The position numbers were made by a program, and so were the translations under genes. A stretch of DNA of 64,000 bases from Syngnathus acus. Its lineage: Eukaryota > Chordata > Actinopteri > Syngnathiformes > Syngnathidae. A model generated the notes under the pieces. That model did not search any database. It was not told the DNA's origin and saw nothing but the letters and a program-made list of their open reading frames with translations. The stretch is from the NCBI RefSeq assembly GCF_901709675.1, contig NC_051089.1:11085976-11149975 (forward strand), in the 5' to 3' direction. Below, piece by piece: positions 51,101 to 62,384 of the stretch. The first letter of the stretch is position 1. Every line of letters starts with the position of its first letter.

Positions 51101-53911
51101 TTAAACTCAAATAGTTTATTTACTGAAGTTGAAGTTTCCCACTGTGTATTGTTTTTTTTTGTTCCGTTAGATTTGTCTCTTGCTTGGTCTTTGGCCCTGT
51201 CTGTCAATCCAAGAAGCTTGTGAATCGTTCATCTTAAATTGTGTCTGTGTCTGACTGACGGGTTGTCATTGGGCTGACCTTTGTGCTTCCCTCTCCTCTC
51301 CTTCTTGTCGCTGCCTGTTTGAGGAGTGGAGCTGGCTGACGCTCTGCCTTTTTTTGCTGAGCGAGGCGGCTGCAGGTCTGCTTTCATCTTCAGCTCCTCC
51401 TGCTTGGCTTCTTGCACTAAACAGAAGTAGTCAAAGTCACACTAGCAACTCTCAGGCAGGATGCATGCAAAATATGTGTTAAAAAAATAAATAGAACACT
51501 GTATACATAGACTAACTAAACTTAGGTACAGTTGCACAACCTAATGAGCTGCAATCCTTATTTTACTGCAGCTCTTAATGGTGTTCATTAGGTTGTCAAG
51601 GTGTACCGAATGGCAAGGCTATCGAGATGCATTTTGGTAAATACATACTTCAAATTAATTGAAAGAGAAGAGCATATATAAACCTGAAGGATTTAATAAA
51701 AAGATGACTAGGTGTCAGAGGATTCAGATTTTGCAGCGCGCCGATAAGGCTATTATTTCCTTTCTCTGCAGAATATTAAGCTGCAGCGGGACATTTTTCC
51801 AATGTACTTTTTCCAGGCTGAGTGACAGCTCATGAACCTGAGCTCAGAGGTGGAAATTAGATTTGTGCTTTGATTTCTGTGTGCCGGCACATGCAGTTTG
51901 CCCTGCAGAAACTCACCAAAGAACATTTCAGGTGTCATTTGGCCATAACATTTGGTTTAATTCTTTACTGCAGCTCTTTCTATTTAATTAGATAAGTAGT
52001 ATGCCGTGTTTTTTGTCTTTTTAGTCATATGCCTACTAGCTTTGTTTATTGTTTTAATGTTTGTAAAGGCTTGCTCAAGCAATGAATGAATGAATAAATA
52101 AATACGTAAATCAATCAATAAATACAAAAACAGTTCCACAATCGATTCACAATAATTAATTACATCTTGTTAAGGATCTGGATGAAGGCTGCAATACTGT
52201 ACTGTGTTAGCCATAGTTCCAAAGGTTGGCCCGGTGGAGTCTGTTAAGAACGATTGTTCTTTAAAAGTCACAAATAGACCCCGACCAGTCCCATTTATCA
52301 GACAGAGTGAAATGGGTCCAACTAACCATGGTAGATGGTGCTGCTGTTACTGCTGAGGTAGGATTCCACCAAAGGAGCCTGCTCCTCACTCTGTTTGGTG
52401 CGACGGGTGCGAGATCGTCCATCCACATTAGACTGGACCATCAGGGGTTCTTGACGCTTCTTCTTCTGCTTTTGTTCAAGGAGCACTCGCTGTACATGAA
52501 AGCAATACATTTTTAGGCTCATACCGCTTTCATGTGATCTTAGATCGAGCCATTCCTCTGGACTGTCACCCACATGTTCATTTCCCATCCAGAATTCATC
52601 AAATATTCAAGGCTTCTATTAATGGAGGATTCAGCGAAGAGCGTGAGCTCCAAGCTTGTCGTCATTGTCAGGTTGGCTGTGTGTCCTGAATTTAAGGCTA
52701 GAGTTACTTGCTGTAGAGAGTACAATGTGAATTACACACCAAAGTGAGCATATCATCAGTGAGCATACTGACCCATGTGGCTTGCATGAGTCAAAGATTA
52801 TAGAAGGGTAGGTATGCAGAACACAGCAGGGGACTGACAAGGTGAGTATAAAAAGTCTACACACCCCTTCAAATGACTTTTTTGTGAAATCATTTCAAAA
52901 CCTTTCCTGCCATTACTATATTTTTGGACTGTCACACTTTTTTAATGCAGGCAATATATTCTTATTAATTTCTGTCTCCCCAGGCAATACATACAGATGT
53001 AACCTTACTTTTATGAACGTCTGATTTCTTAACAGATCCTAAATCAATTCTCTGTGATGATACACTTTGTTCGGCACTGAGAGTATAAAATAGATCAGGC
53101 ATAAAAAGCTTTCATCTGTTAGTGGAACACCACAGAGACCAGCTGACCTTTAGAGGCCACACGCCGGCACTGCAGGAAGTGGTGTCAGGATAAAAGTGCT
53201 GTTTTATCGCATGATGTCAACGTGTTCCTCTATTGCAGTGATTCCCGACCAGCGGCCGTAGCACTCCAGTGGGTCGAGAGAGCTCATAAGTGGGGGCCAT
53301 GGTAAAATATACTGTTTCACTTCTTATGTCAAAGCATCTTTATTTATGAATTACACAAATATTTTTGTTCATCAATCTTGGCCAGGGGTGAACAACTATC
53401 GGATTGCGGGCTGGCCGTATGTGGCCCAAACCCACACTCTGCGTGGGCCATGATTAGATAAAAAAAAAATGGAATAATGTCCCGCTCACCCCAAAAAATT
53501 GTTTTATGTTTTTGTCACACTCTATAAAATGTTTGGTCAAATATTGAACTGTAACATTTACCTGCCGATCAAGCTTCTGTTGTCGGAGGTTGGTGCCCTC
53601 ATCATCTAAAGTGCTGCAAAAAAAATACAAACACAAAGATAACATACAGAAAAATGTTAACAGTTTATTCGGGTCAATATTAAACCATATACTGATGGAG
53701 TGGACATGTTAGATCCTTGTGGTAGTCATTTTAATGTGCATTTCTTTTTAATACGTTTAACAGCATTTTATTATAGTGTATAGCTGTCTGCAGATCATTG
53801 AGTCTTTTTTATTTTCATTTTAAGTTTTAATGAATTGATCAATTGGCAAACACACTACCTTATACCGTGCTGATCTAAAATCTTGGCTCATTACCTGCGC
53901 CAGGTCACCAT
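44971..53911 (-). CDS. tub: tub, tubby bipartite transcription factor (12 coding exons, 489 aa)
   Basis: Membrane-tethered adaptor that binds PI(4,5)P2 and the IFT-A complex and delivers GPCRs to cilia; loss causes obesity and sensory degeneration in mammals. Coding exons in transcript order: 53911-53895, 53613-53562, 52489-52327, 51416-51279, 50946-50794, 50662-50541, 50123-49932, 49848-49736, 45897-45783, 45587-45489, 45397-45226 and 45104-44971. They total 1470 nt with every phase matching. The N-terminal half has [15 protein letters not shown], a KKKR nuclear-localisation patch (about aa 32-35) and [15 protein letters not shown]. The tubby domain runs from about aa 230 to the end, including the basic [14 protein letters not shown] phosphoinositide-binding segment and the end FDSKLACE. 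Human short TUB is 506 aa. Intron 8 hosts an antisense gene. Confidence 0.95.
45226..45397 (-). CDS. tub: tub coding exon 11
   Basis: After CCTTTTTAG it encodes [40 protein letters not shown], then [17 protein letters not shown]. Ends phase 1 before GTGAGT. Near identical to mammalian TUB. Confidence 0.97.
45489..45587 (-). CDS. tub: tub coding exon 10
   Basis: A 99-nt, phase 0-0 exon encoding [20 protein letters not shown] then [13 protein letters not shown], before GTATGT. Part of the tubby beta-barrel. Confidence 0.96.
45783..45897 (-). CDS. tub: tub coding exon 9
   Basis: After GCCATCACAG it completes Arg and reads [20 protein letters not shown], then [18 protein letters not shown], before GTGAGT. 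Conserved tubby-domain segment. Confidence 0.97.
46380..46418 (+). other. 3' part of the likely 5' non-coding exon of the nested gene
   Basis: The segment ends CAGCTTGAG directly before GTAAGT, a perfect donor, and is followed 381 bp later by the acceptor TTATTTTAG at 46791-46799. In the frame that joins to ATG 46804 it carries a TAA about 36 nt before the splice, so it cannot extend the protein. The 5' boundary is not visible; the exon could reach back towards 46200. Confidence 0.6.
46804..46843 (+). CDS. nested gene, coding exon 1
   Basis: The exon begins at 46800 after TTATTTTAG. The ATG at 46804 (CCAAATGG: C at -3, G at +4, a moderate context) is the first start after an in-frame stop in the upstream exon. 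It encodes [13 protein letters not shown] plus the first base of Arg, before GTAAGT. Confidence 0.75.
46804..48181 (+). CDS. Unrecognised acidic protein gene nested antisense in tub intron 8 (373 aa)
   Basis: Coding exons: 46804-46843, 46919-47882 and 48064-48181, with introns of 75 and 181 bp. All use canonical GT-AG sites (GTAAGT/CTTACAG and GTGAGG/CTCGCAG). The joins keep the frame (1122 nt) and an in-frame stop lies in the preceding 5' exon, which argues strongly for a real gene. The product starts [21 protein letters not shown] hydrophobic, His-rich stretch (about aa 33-78, [17 protein letters not shown] onward) comes next, then Asp/Glu runs (79-110), PGPSR, an RIRKR basic patch, and two WWH...SDS..DLD motifs near 137-153 and 240-256. 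It ends [11 protein letters not shown] then TAA. I know no family with this layout. The acidic, disordered composition and basic patch would suit a nuclear scaffold, but that is only inference. Confidence 0.75.
46919..47882 (+). CDS. nested gene, coding exon 2 (main exon)
   Basis: After GTTGTCTTACAG the exon reads [19 protein letters not shown] and continues open for 964 nt to ACGAG before GTGAGG. Without splicing the frame would stop at the TGA one base into the intron (47884-47886), so an unspliced form would lose only the last 39 residues. It contains both WWH motifs and all the acidic runs. Confidence 0.78.
48064..48181 (+). CDS. nested gene, terminal coding exon
   Basis: After CATCTTGCTCGCAG, with a TACTAAG branch-like word upstream, the frame entering in phase 2 stays open for 39 codons: [20 protein letters not shown] then [19 protein letters not shown] and TAA (48179-48181). 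Confidence 0.65.
48356..49160. mobile_element. Non-autonomous hAT element with perfect 8-bp target duplication
   Basis: Flanked by identical TTCAGATC copies at 48348-48355 and 49161-49168. The termini are CACTGTTGTCCCTGAA (left) and, reverse-complemented, CAGTGTTGGGAATG (right), a hAT-like pair. Both subterminal regions are crowded with TGAAC/GTTCA words, as hAT transposase-binding arrays often are. No transposase frame. It contains an AATAAA at 48551-48556 on the + strand, in position to end the nested gene's transcript. Confidence 0.85.
49424..49600 (+). mobile_element. DNA transposon remnant (TCTACACACCCC family)
   Basis: Starts near CAGTGGATGAAAAATATC then TACACACCCCTG, followed by a body with AAAACTTTTTCCACCAATCA and TATAACCTGCACAGC, words I associate with a widespread teleost Tc1-like family. 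The right end is not found. It lies in tub intron 8. Confidence 0.5.
49736..49848 (-). CDS. tub: tub coding exon 8 (phosphoinositide-binding segment)
   Basis: After TTTGTCTCAG it encodes [20 protein letters not shown] then [17 protein letters not shown] with Arg split before GTAAAT. The basic AGRKRKKSK cluster is the known PI(4,5)P2 contact region of tubby proteins. Confidence 0.96.
49932..50123 (-). CDS. tub: tub coding exon 7 (start of tubby domain)
   Basis: After CACTTCTACAG it encodes [40 protein letters not shown] and [20 protein letters not shown] then DGKK, before GTGAGG. It opens the tubby domain (EEFxLRPAPQG). Confidence 0.96.
50541..50662 (-). CDS. tub: tub coding exon 6
   Basis: After ATCTCTGAAG it encodes [20 protein letters not shown] then [19 protein letters not shown]. 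As I recall it, human TUB has GISSSMSFDEDEE and SSQLNSNTRPSSATSRKS at the same place. Ends phase 0 before GTAAAA. Confidence 0.95.
50794..50946 (-). CDS. tub: tub coding exon 5
   Basis: Encodes [20 protein letters not shown] then [12 protein letters not shown] and [14 protein letters not shown]. The VQILTVGQ and QDLRATMQRKG blocks I recall in human TUB match. Two AG acceptors three bases apart (exon start 50946 or 50949) would add or drop one Ala, a possible NAGNAG choice. Ends phase 1 before GTGCAG. Confidence 0.9.
51279..51416 (-). CDS. tub: tub coding exon 4
   Basis: After ACTGTTTAG it reads [20 protein letters not shown] then [20 protein letters not shown] and RRGKHKG, before GTCAGC. The lysine-rich KKxxRxGKHKG end is shared with mammalian TUB; the middle is more divergent. 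Confidence 0.9.
52327..52489 (-). CDS. tub: tub coding exon 3 (nuclear-localisation patch)
   Basis: After TTCATGTACAG it encodes [20 protein letters not shown] then [20 protein letters not shown] and [14 protein letters not shown], phase 1 before GTTAGT. KKKR is the known tubby NLS. The exon is nearly identical to human TUB. Confidence 0.96.
52847..53110 (+). mobile_element. DNA transposon remnant in tub intron 2
   Basis: Begins GTATAAAAAGTCTACACACC, the same terminal motif as the 5805, 25204 and 49424 elements, and continues with AAATCATTTCAAAACC. Right boundary uncertain. It lies between tub coding exons 2 and 3. Confidence 0.45.
53236..53460. repeat. hAT-like terminal fragments
   Basis: TGCAGTGATTCCCGACCAG followed by a GTGGGTCGAGAGAGC stretch, and 53384 onward CAGGGGTGAACAACTATCGG with GGGCTGGCCGTATGTGGCCC. 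Both resemble terminal regions of Charlie-type hAT elements. Neither forms a complete element here. Confidence 0.4.
53562..53613 (-). CDS. tub: tub coding exon 2
   Basis: A 52-nt exon after TTTTTTTTGCAG reading [17 protein letters not shown], phase 0 before GTAAAT. As I recall it, human TUB has [17 protein letters not shown]. Confidence 0.93.
53895..53911 (-). CDS. tub: tub candidate first coding exon
   Basis: A 17-nt coding segment, ATG GTG ACC TGG CGC AG, with a strong start context (GTCACCATGG) directly before GTAATG. Its phase matches exon 2 exactly, giving MVTWRSTLDDEG. Vertebrate TUB is known for alternative first exons, so other starts further upstream (higher coordinates) are possible and were not found. 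Confidence 0.55.
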
Positions 53912-54067
53912 GGTGACAAGTGCTGCTGCAGAATAAGTTCACTTCAGCGGATGACATCAAACCCTATTAATAGGGACACTGCTAACCAGTCAGACAAATG
54001 AACAAGTGTAATCATCGTGCCATGATGAAAGCGTATTACTGGCTTTTATTTTGGGGGGGTATAGAGT

Positions 54068-54181
<114 letters not shown>

Positions 54182-56847
54182 TGTGGAGGTTTACTGTACT
54201 GCCTATCACAATACTACCTTCTCACTAATGTTGTGAATATGAAAATGATTTTGTTTTATACAGTCTCTTTACAGAAAATGCTTGTACACTGCATGATAGT
54301 AATGTTCATATTCTAACTGAAGCTTTTTATGAGTTTGTTAATATGAGAACATGGTGTTGCTACACTTGTTATTTGAAAATGAGAACTATAGGGAACATAT
54401 GGACAACAGCGTCTGTCAGAAGAGGTTCAACAGCTTGTGAAGTGCTTTTGGGATTTGGATCTAATACATCATATTGACTCACACAATCTCGCTGATATTG
54501 CAACAGAGAATCTGCTGCTGCTGTGACTTCTGGTCGGCAGCATGATTACAAGTCACTGCAGCAATGACGACGACTGGCTTGGCACACAAGTGGCTGCACA
54601 ATGTCAAGCGCATATCTGATTTGCCGTCATTAAATGCATTTTGTGAGTTTTGCCTCGCTGAGCAGAGTGTTCTTCCAAACACAACTGGGTAATATCCCGG
54701 TCTCTACAAACAGCCGTATTGACTTAAATCTTATCTGACTTGATGGCGCTCAGTACACTGACTTAATGTCATTGGTCTGAGCAAATGTTTAAAGGTCAGT
54801 GTAGCACAAGCAATGAGAGTAAAATTAGATTCTGAATGATTTCAAAGATGGCAGAGGTTTATGTTTATAAAGCATACGAAGGCAAGTGAAAAATAATCAC
54901 CAAGTCTGAAAGAAAAGTGTTTTGACAATATTGTATAGGAACACTATTTTATTATTGATACAACCCTAAAATCAGACAGTGTTACCTTTTCTGGTATTGA
55001 ATAACTGTAACTAAATTAATTTAAATTCAACAGAGAGCAATCTGTGTACCTTATGCTTGCAGTTTTAACAGTGATGTGGTCCAATGTTTTTAAATAATTT
55101 TTACTTTTGACTAAACGACAAATTGATACGGTGGTGTTATTTCCATTGCTCTTTTTGCTGAGACAAAAGACAGCAAACCGCCTCTTCGTATGGCATTTGG
55201 CTGTTTTTTGTTACCCTTCTGTACTAATCCCCACTTCATATTTCCTGAGCTTTGAAAATATCACTGATTGTTCCTTCAACTCTCAAGGCTCGACATCTGA
55301 AAGAGAAACATCAATGGCTCCTAATTAAAGGCAATGAGGTGTACTCCAGAAGAACTATAAAGGAAGATGAAGAATAGAAACCTATGACATGGCGAAGGGA
55401 AACAGACAAATGTCGATGACTAAATTAAAAGTCCCTGTAAAGTGCATATAGTCAATGTCTTGTAAATTCGACACAGCACAGCAAAGAGTGTTGACAACTT
55501 TGTTTTGAGTGTTAACAAATTTGAATGATTAGAAAACTCACTGGGTATATAAAATGAGCCTTCAAAATCATTAAAAATCAAGCCATTCTCTCCACTCTCA
55601 ACTGCTGTAGGTATTTTCCGCTGAATGTGAAACAATGCTTCGCTCAACTGTCAACTGTCAATCAAACACCAATACTATCACCTAGAAAAAAAAAGGTGGC
55701 CCTGTCACTGGCTGTCACATCGGGCATTTTAACACCCCCCACTATTCTGCCTTTCTTTATGTTATATGTGCACACTCAAGGCCAACATCGAGGCGCACGA
55801 AAGCAACCTTGACATATTTAGATAGATAATTGCACGTTACAGTTGCACTGGACAACTGCTGGCGCAAGTTCTTATCTAGAGGGGGAGGGGCAAATCATGC
55901 CAGATTCCAAAATGTGTCAAGCGGTGCTGTTTTAACCACGCACAAGAAAAACTGAAATGCTGAAAAACTGTTTACCACAATAGCTCCATATCTGATTTCG
56001 ACATAGTTCTCAGTCTTTGTACTTGTTTTCAGAAATTATCATCAAACATTGTATAAGGAATTTAGAAATCACTCTCAAATATTACTTACTGTGCATGGGC
56101 TCATATCTCCCGGCACCACTGTAATCCTGTTTGAATCGTACAATAAATTAAATCAACTAGAATTTTGGTTCTTCAGCAGAGCATTGAATTCTCATTATAA
56201 ATAAATCAGGATCCCTTTAAAGGTGTGGATACAATAAATTACATTCACTTTTCTCTGTTATTGTGACGTTTCAAGAGGGGAAGTGCTCAGCTAATTTCAT
56301 GGGCTCCAGTGTGACGTTTCATGCAATTGTTTTTTGTTGTTGCTGTTTTCAATGTTTACTGTATGAGCGATGGGTTCTGCTATTGAGTTCTATTCAAGTT
56401 GGGCAATAGTGATTTACTCTCTATATGCTTAATATAATAACAGTGCTGAAAAGCCAGTTCGGCATGAGTCACAAACATTGTATTCCAATCACACCCGCAT
56501 TGAGGTTGAGATGTTAAAAATGACAGAGGGGAAATAGCGCAGTTCGTTCAAATGTGAGAAGGGAGGCTTACACAGATGCAATAAAAAAGTATTTGCCTCC
56601 CACTCTGTGTGAAACGTACGGACAAACAAAGTCCTCCACGTTCGCAATCAGTTAGTGTGTGAATAGGCATGAAACAGGAAGATAATGAATCAAACAGAAT
56701 TATTCCCATGGAGGTCCAAAAATTCATTATGCTCGAGAGTCTTGTTCAGCAACCCACAGATGGTGAGCAGTGCCTGGGCCTTTGTTGATCTTTGAAGGTA
56801 GCCTTGTTAGTAAAAAATGTTCTCTTGTTGGTATAGTGCTTTAATTG

Positions 56848-57095
56848 TATTCATTCATTCATTCATCATCCGAACTGCTTATTCTTATGATGGCCGCGGG
56901 CATGCTGGAGCCTATCCCAGCAGTCTTTAGGGTGGTTGGCAACTGAAATTGCCGCCAGCCAATCTCAGGGCAAACAGAGACAAACAACCATTCACGCTCA
57001 CAATCACACTCACAGAAACCAGAGGACCCGGAGGAAACCCACACAGGCACGGGGAGAACATGCAAACTACACAGAAGCCGGAATCAATGATTCAT
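56848..57095 (-). repeat. Dispersed teleost repeat, SINE/non-LTR related
   Basis: Contains CATTCATTCATTCATCATCC, GGAGCCTATCCCAGCAGTC, GCCAGCCAATCTCAGGG, AACCATTCACGCTCACA and CACGGGGAGAACATGCAAAC in the order found in a very common fish element read on its minus strand. The tRNA-like head expected at the right end is truncated near 57090. Confidence 0.7.
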
Positions 57096-57424
57096 TGGAG
57101 GTTTTATTTTCGGACTATTTACAAACAATTATCTCTTGGCAATCTTCAGACCCGCATGCATGTGATTCAACAGCAACATGGCTGCTGTGAAGAACACATC
57201 AATAAATACGGCGAGTCTTGTTTAATGTTCATAGCGCAATGCGTGAAAAAATAGTTGGAAGGAAATGAATCACGTGACTGCTGCTCAAACCGAACTTGAA
57301 GGTGAAGAGCTTGTTTCGTGGTGGCATATACCGTGGATATAAATACAGCGGGGCAACAACTACTTAGGTGGTCTTTTTTATGCTTCTTTCAATTGTAGTA
57401 TATTATATAATACATCAATTTTTT

Positions 57425-57680
57425 TATAGTGCTTATATGCCTTCGGTGAGAAGCGGGGTAAACCCTGGATTGTCGCCAGCTAATCACATACCATAGACAA
57501 TTAAGCATTCAAACTCACACCAAAGGACAATAACGAGTCTTCAATGAGGCTAATGATTTTTGAATGTACGAGCAAAAAATCCAAACTCCACACAGGAAGG
57601 CAGGAGTCCGGATTCGAACCGTCAAACCTACCAGGCCGACGCGCTAACAAATGAACTGCTGCGTCATCACCCCAACCAAA
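57425..57680 (-). mobile_element. tRNA-derived SINE, minus strand
   Basis: On the minus strand the head reads CATTTGTTAGCGCGTCGGCC (A-box-like) then ACGGTTCGAATCCGG (B-box), followed by CTGTGTGGAGTTTGGATTT. The body ends with AATCCAGGGTTTACCCCGC near 57455. It belongs to the same superfamily as the 56848 repeat. Confidence 0.7.
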
Positions 57681-58689
57681 ATCATTTGTGAGAATTCAGG
57701 TGCAGCAATGTTGATCGTTTTTAGTGTATAATCACGTCAACCACACATTTGCGTCAGAGAGCTCAACGCACCGATGCTGCCAAGCCTGAAGAAAAAAAAA
57801 CACATATGCCAGTCACACCCACCAGCCTGTACAAGGCGTTAATGGTGCAGTGCCCCTGGTCACAAACACACACAAGAAAATGCTTTGAAAATCGCACTTG
57901 CTTGTACACAAGTTACACTAATTTCATGACTGAATCGGTGATTTCTATTCAATATACGTATCCGAAAGAAAGGAAAACTGTTGGATTCAAAACAAAATTT
58001 GCTTGATTGGGCAACCTCACGTTAGAACCCCCCCCTTAAAAAAAAATCACTCCTCTGATGTTTCTTGCTGTCCTAGTTAGATTCCCACAGCAGAGAGGGA
58101 AGGGGGATTGAATCGAAAAGTCTAACACCGGTGAGGTGTGCAAGTACAAGTATGTGTTTGTGTGAAATGTCGCCCATATTTCCAGAAAATAAGCACACCG
58201 CATCCTGTATTTCTAATGAGATGAGGCAGCCCATGGATTTTTAACGAGACCCACACAAAATGAGGCAAACTGTTTATTGTGTAACCGACGACCTCTCTGT
58301 CCCCGCTTTCTCACTTGTCTTCCTTAAATTTTAGACATGGGAAATTTATTTAACATTTATTTGCTCCTACCACTGACTGCCTGCCCTCTTTCTTTTTTCT
58401 TTTTGCATATTTTGCTAGTTAATCATAAAGAATGAGAAATCCGAAATGTCACATCTTTTAAAGAAACAATGGAAACACAACTTTAAGATGATTTTATGCC
58501 GTAAAATAATACTATTCTTGTAACTGGCATTATAATACTAGTTGACAGAAAATATTTATCTAAAAATGTATTGACAATTCAAATTGGATTTTTAGTATTC
58601 GGCATGCTCAGGGATGGATTTACTCATTGATTTACATCTGAATATGCCACTGCCCATTCAGATCACCCTTATTTCTATCAGTCTGGAAA

Positions 58690-58925
58690 TTACACTTCAT
58701 AGCCCAGGGAGCAACTACTACCTGTCAAGGGTTGCCACAGTGAGTCACTGGAATGATGTTTGCCCTTCCTGACAAATCATAGACATTTTTATTCAGCCTT
58801 GAGCATGGACACATTTCCTAGAGACCCAACTGGCTATTACCTTTCATCCTGACTGGGATTTGAACTCCAATCCCTGTGCCCAAAGTCATGTCACCCAGTG
58901 AACAATCCACCCACCACCACCAGTT
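58690..58925 (-). mobile_element. Degenerate tRNA-like SINE, minus strand
   Basis: On the minus strand an A-box-like TTCACTGGGTGACATGAC is followed by a B-box-like GGAGTTCAAATCCC, then a body containing a CCAGTTGGGTCTCTAGG stretch. The tail and duplication are not clear. Confidence 0.55.
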
Positions 58926-61900
58926 TCTAAAAATGTTACATTAAAGTAACTTCAACTACAGCTAATGTCCAAAATGATGTCCTGAAGCGCTGCAACTCAC
59001 GATTATTTGAATCGAATAATCTGTCGATTATTTGAATCTTTTGTCCCACCACGACTGTAGTGACTCAAAGCAGATCATTACACTCATTTGGATCATTCTG
59101 TTAAATCAAGAGTACACCTTTACATCACAGACATGCACACACACACAACTGCACACTGGCCAAAAGATGCAGCCTGAGCCTACTTTAGTTACAGTACCTG
59201 TAGGGAATCCAGTCGGAGGTGTGCTTGGAGCTCATTTTGTCTCAATCACCCTGACTGCGAGGCTGGCGGCCTGCAACAGCACCACAGCAAAGTGGCTAAG
59301 TGGTCTGGGGACTGGATTCAAACGGCGAGAACCAACATAGCCCGATCATCACTGCTCCTTGTATCCCCTCGAGTCTTCGCTCGTACGTCTGTCTTCTCGC
59401 CGCGGTATGTCAGATGACTACCAATCTACGCAGGCAGCCGCTCTCGTCAAGTGTTGTACGATGTGCACATGAAATTAGCCGTGTTCTTGTCCTCCTGTGC
59501 ATGTGTGTGTGTGTGTGTGTGAGTGTTTGCAGTCAATGCCTCTCCTCTTCTCTGCTCATATCCACCGCCTCTGCTCTTGACTGGATCTAAATCTCCCTCC
59601 GTTTCTTGCCCTTTAAATCCCCCCCACCCTTCTTCCTCCCTCTCCTCCCGATCCATCTCTCTTGTGCAGCATCACCAACAGTAGTATCAAAGCGTTCAGT
59701 GGGAAAAAAAAAAGAAACAACTATGGAGAATCCCTGTCTTTTCTAGCATCCTTCATATTCTCTTTTGTTCATTTGCACTCTGAATGCAAATCAGCCGACT
59801 CAGATGTGCTTTCTGGAATCATTTGATTGCCCTCCCAGAGTACGAGGCATTAGCATATGACTGCGGTAACTAGTGTTAGCAGCCTTTAATTCCACACTCG
59901 CCGCAGCCAGACAAAGGCGCCCAGTGATAGTGGCCACAGCTCACGCACATCTGCTTCCGCCCTCCGTCTGATGCCCCCCACTGTCACACATCACTCACTG
60001 TGTTCCTGGGCCAAGTGCCGAGTCCATCTATAGACAGTTAACGCAGGCGGCTTCCTTGGGAGCACAACCGCTCCACAAGGAGTCGATTCAAGGCGGCCTC
60101 ATCAATAGGCACATATATCTCACGTGGACGTGTGAGGTCCTGCTCAGTTCTGGGGTAAATGATCGGTAATCAATACAAATAATTGGGAGGGAGAGTCAAA
60201 ATTCTGACTTGCCTTGCCTGAGAAAGAGCCACACACAATGTTGATGTATGCAAGCCAGAGTAACAATGTGTTGTGAACTTAAATGACAGGAAAACAACTC
60301 GAAGTTCATTATTTAACTAGAAAATGCAATTACTGGAGTTGTATGTGGATTCTGCAATGCTGAATGGAAAAAAACATTTTGTGGAATGAATGGGATGATA
60401 TTGAACATAATCATGTGACATGCGGATGTGATTGTGAAGAGTGTGGCAATGACATTGAAGAATATAGAATGATGTGGAAATATTTTGAATGATATAAAAT
60501 CCTATTGAATAATAAAAAATGGTTCAATGGTATTCAGTAGACAATAGTTATCGTTATCATATCAATGACTGACTACTATTTTAGTTTATGTTTCACTTTC
60601 GTCTGAATAAAAATATTTGTGATAAAATAAATGACGAAACATTTTAGTCAACATCTGATGCAACCTTCCTAAAGACACTAATGGAACACTCGAGCGGAGG
60701 GCGTGTCAAAAACCTCAAGTCTCACAGCTTCATGGGGAAGTTATGATTGCTTAAAAATACACAGTTGTCAGAGTATTTTTGTTTGCAAATACATATATGT
60801 CTTTCAAACAACCAATTCTACAGTCAAAATCCAATTTCTAGCATTTGTTATTTGTGTTTTAATTTGTTGCACAAAATTCTCTTGGATTGGAGGATGAACA
60901 GATTGGAATTTGGTGTTTTAAGCGCAAGGTCAAAGAGGTGAAGGAAGAAGATGAGCGGATTTGGCACACATGGCCACGAGGATTTTTGGATAAACTTGAC
61001 CGTGACATCAGTAATTTGCAGTCTGGTCATACTGTAAGTCTCTCCACTGGTCACATGACTGGGTTCATAACATTCAAGAAAATGTATTTAAATCTTCACC
61101 TATCTACCTACCTATTGGAACCAATTATTAGTAATAAACGAGGGATCACTGTAATCCATTCTAGCAGCCCCCCAAATAAATAGCAATGTTTGGGGGGTTT
61201 TTAAAAGGGGAAAATAGACTATAAGAGTCCACCTGCCTCAATCCAACCTTGACAATGACCTGAGTGAGAGAGAATCTACACACACATTCCTGCTGAATAT
61301 TGAGTGTGAATGGCTGCCTAGCTTTGTCTGCCCTGTGAGTAACTGATGACTGTCTTTTGCTTGAAAAGCAGTACAAAATGGATGAATGGATTTTCATTTG
61401 TTATTCATTTGCAGCCTTTCCCAAATTTAAGGATCCAACTTGTGCGTGGTAATTTATTGCTCAACAAAGGCAAAGGACTTTTTGACTGCTGTAATAAAGT
61501 ATTGTTATAGAAATGTCAGATTTGCCCTTTTGTTTGAGTCTGACGGATGAAGCAAATTTGGGTCATGAACTCAAACATTATGGGGAATCTTTTACTTTTG
61601 ATATCACTTTTGGTTCTGCAAGTGTACCTAAAGCTATGGCCATGCAGCAGGCATACAACTTCAGTCTCAAAAGTCATGAGTGGTGCATTTTGTAGAGCAA
61701 AACTGTACTTCTATCGATTAGGGGTTGCAGAGTGGGAGCTCCACACTTAGTGAAAAATGGGGGGAGAAAAAAAAACTTCTATCAAATACTAATTTCAATC
61801 AGAAGACACTCGTTTAGATGTCGATAAACAAAAACAGCTCCTATATCCCAAACAGAATCTACAATGTTTGAAGGCAGATATCTTATCTGATCTACAAGTG

Positions 61901-62384
61901 TCCTAAAATGAACAAATCCAAGAGAGAGGATTTTGCATATCGAGTATGAGCTTCTGGGATGAAAGTGGAGCTAAATGGAACAAGCCACTCAGCTCAGGAA
62001 CGCTCCTGAGTAAAAGCACCCCGCTGAATATTTGATGCTGGAGAGCAGACTTTGAAGTTTGACTTTGAAGGCTGCATTTGGTCATGAGGGACTTTGGAAA
62101 TGATAAGAATATATTCTTCCTGCTTCCGTCCCACTCGACAGCATTTTCAAAGTACAGTACTTGTTTCACTGGCCTCACTAATGATACAACGATAATGTCT
62201 CCTATGATCAATTATATTAGTCCAGTCCATAATTCTTGCATTTAGTGCCCATAAGCACTGTAATATTAGGAACAACAGACCGACCAGTAGCTGTAAATAT
62301 GGTCTATTCACTTAATGCACTCGCAATCCCTGGCTTTTGTCCGCCTGCCTCAATCAGGCTTGAAATTTAGCTGCAGCCAAGTCA

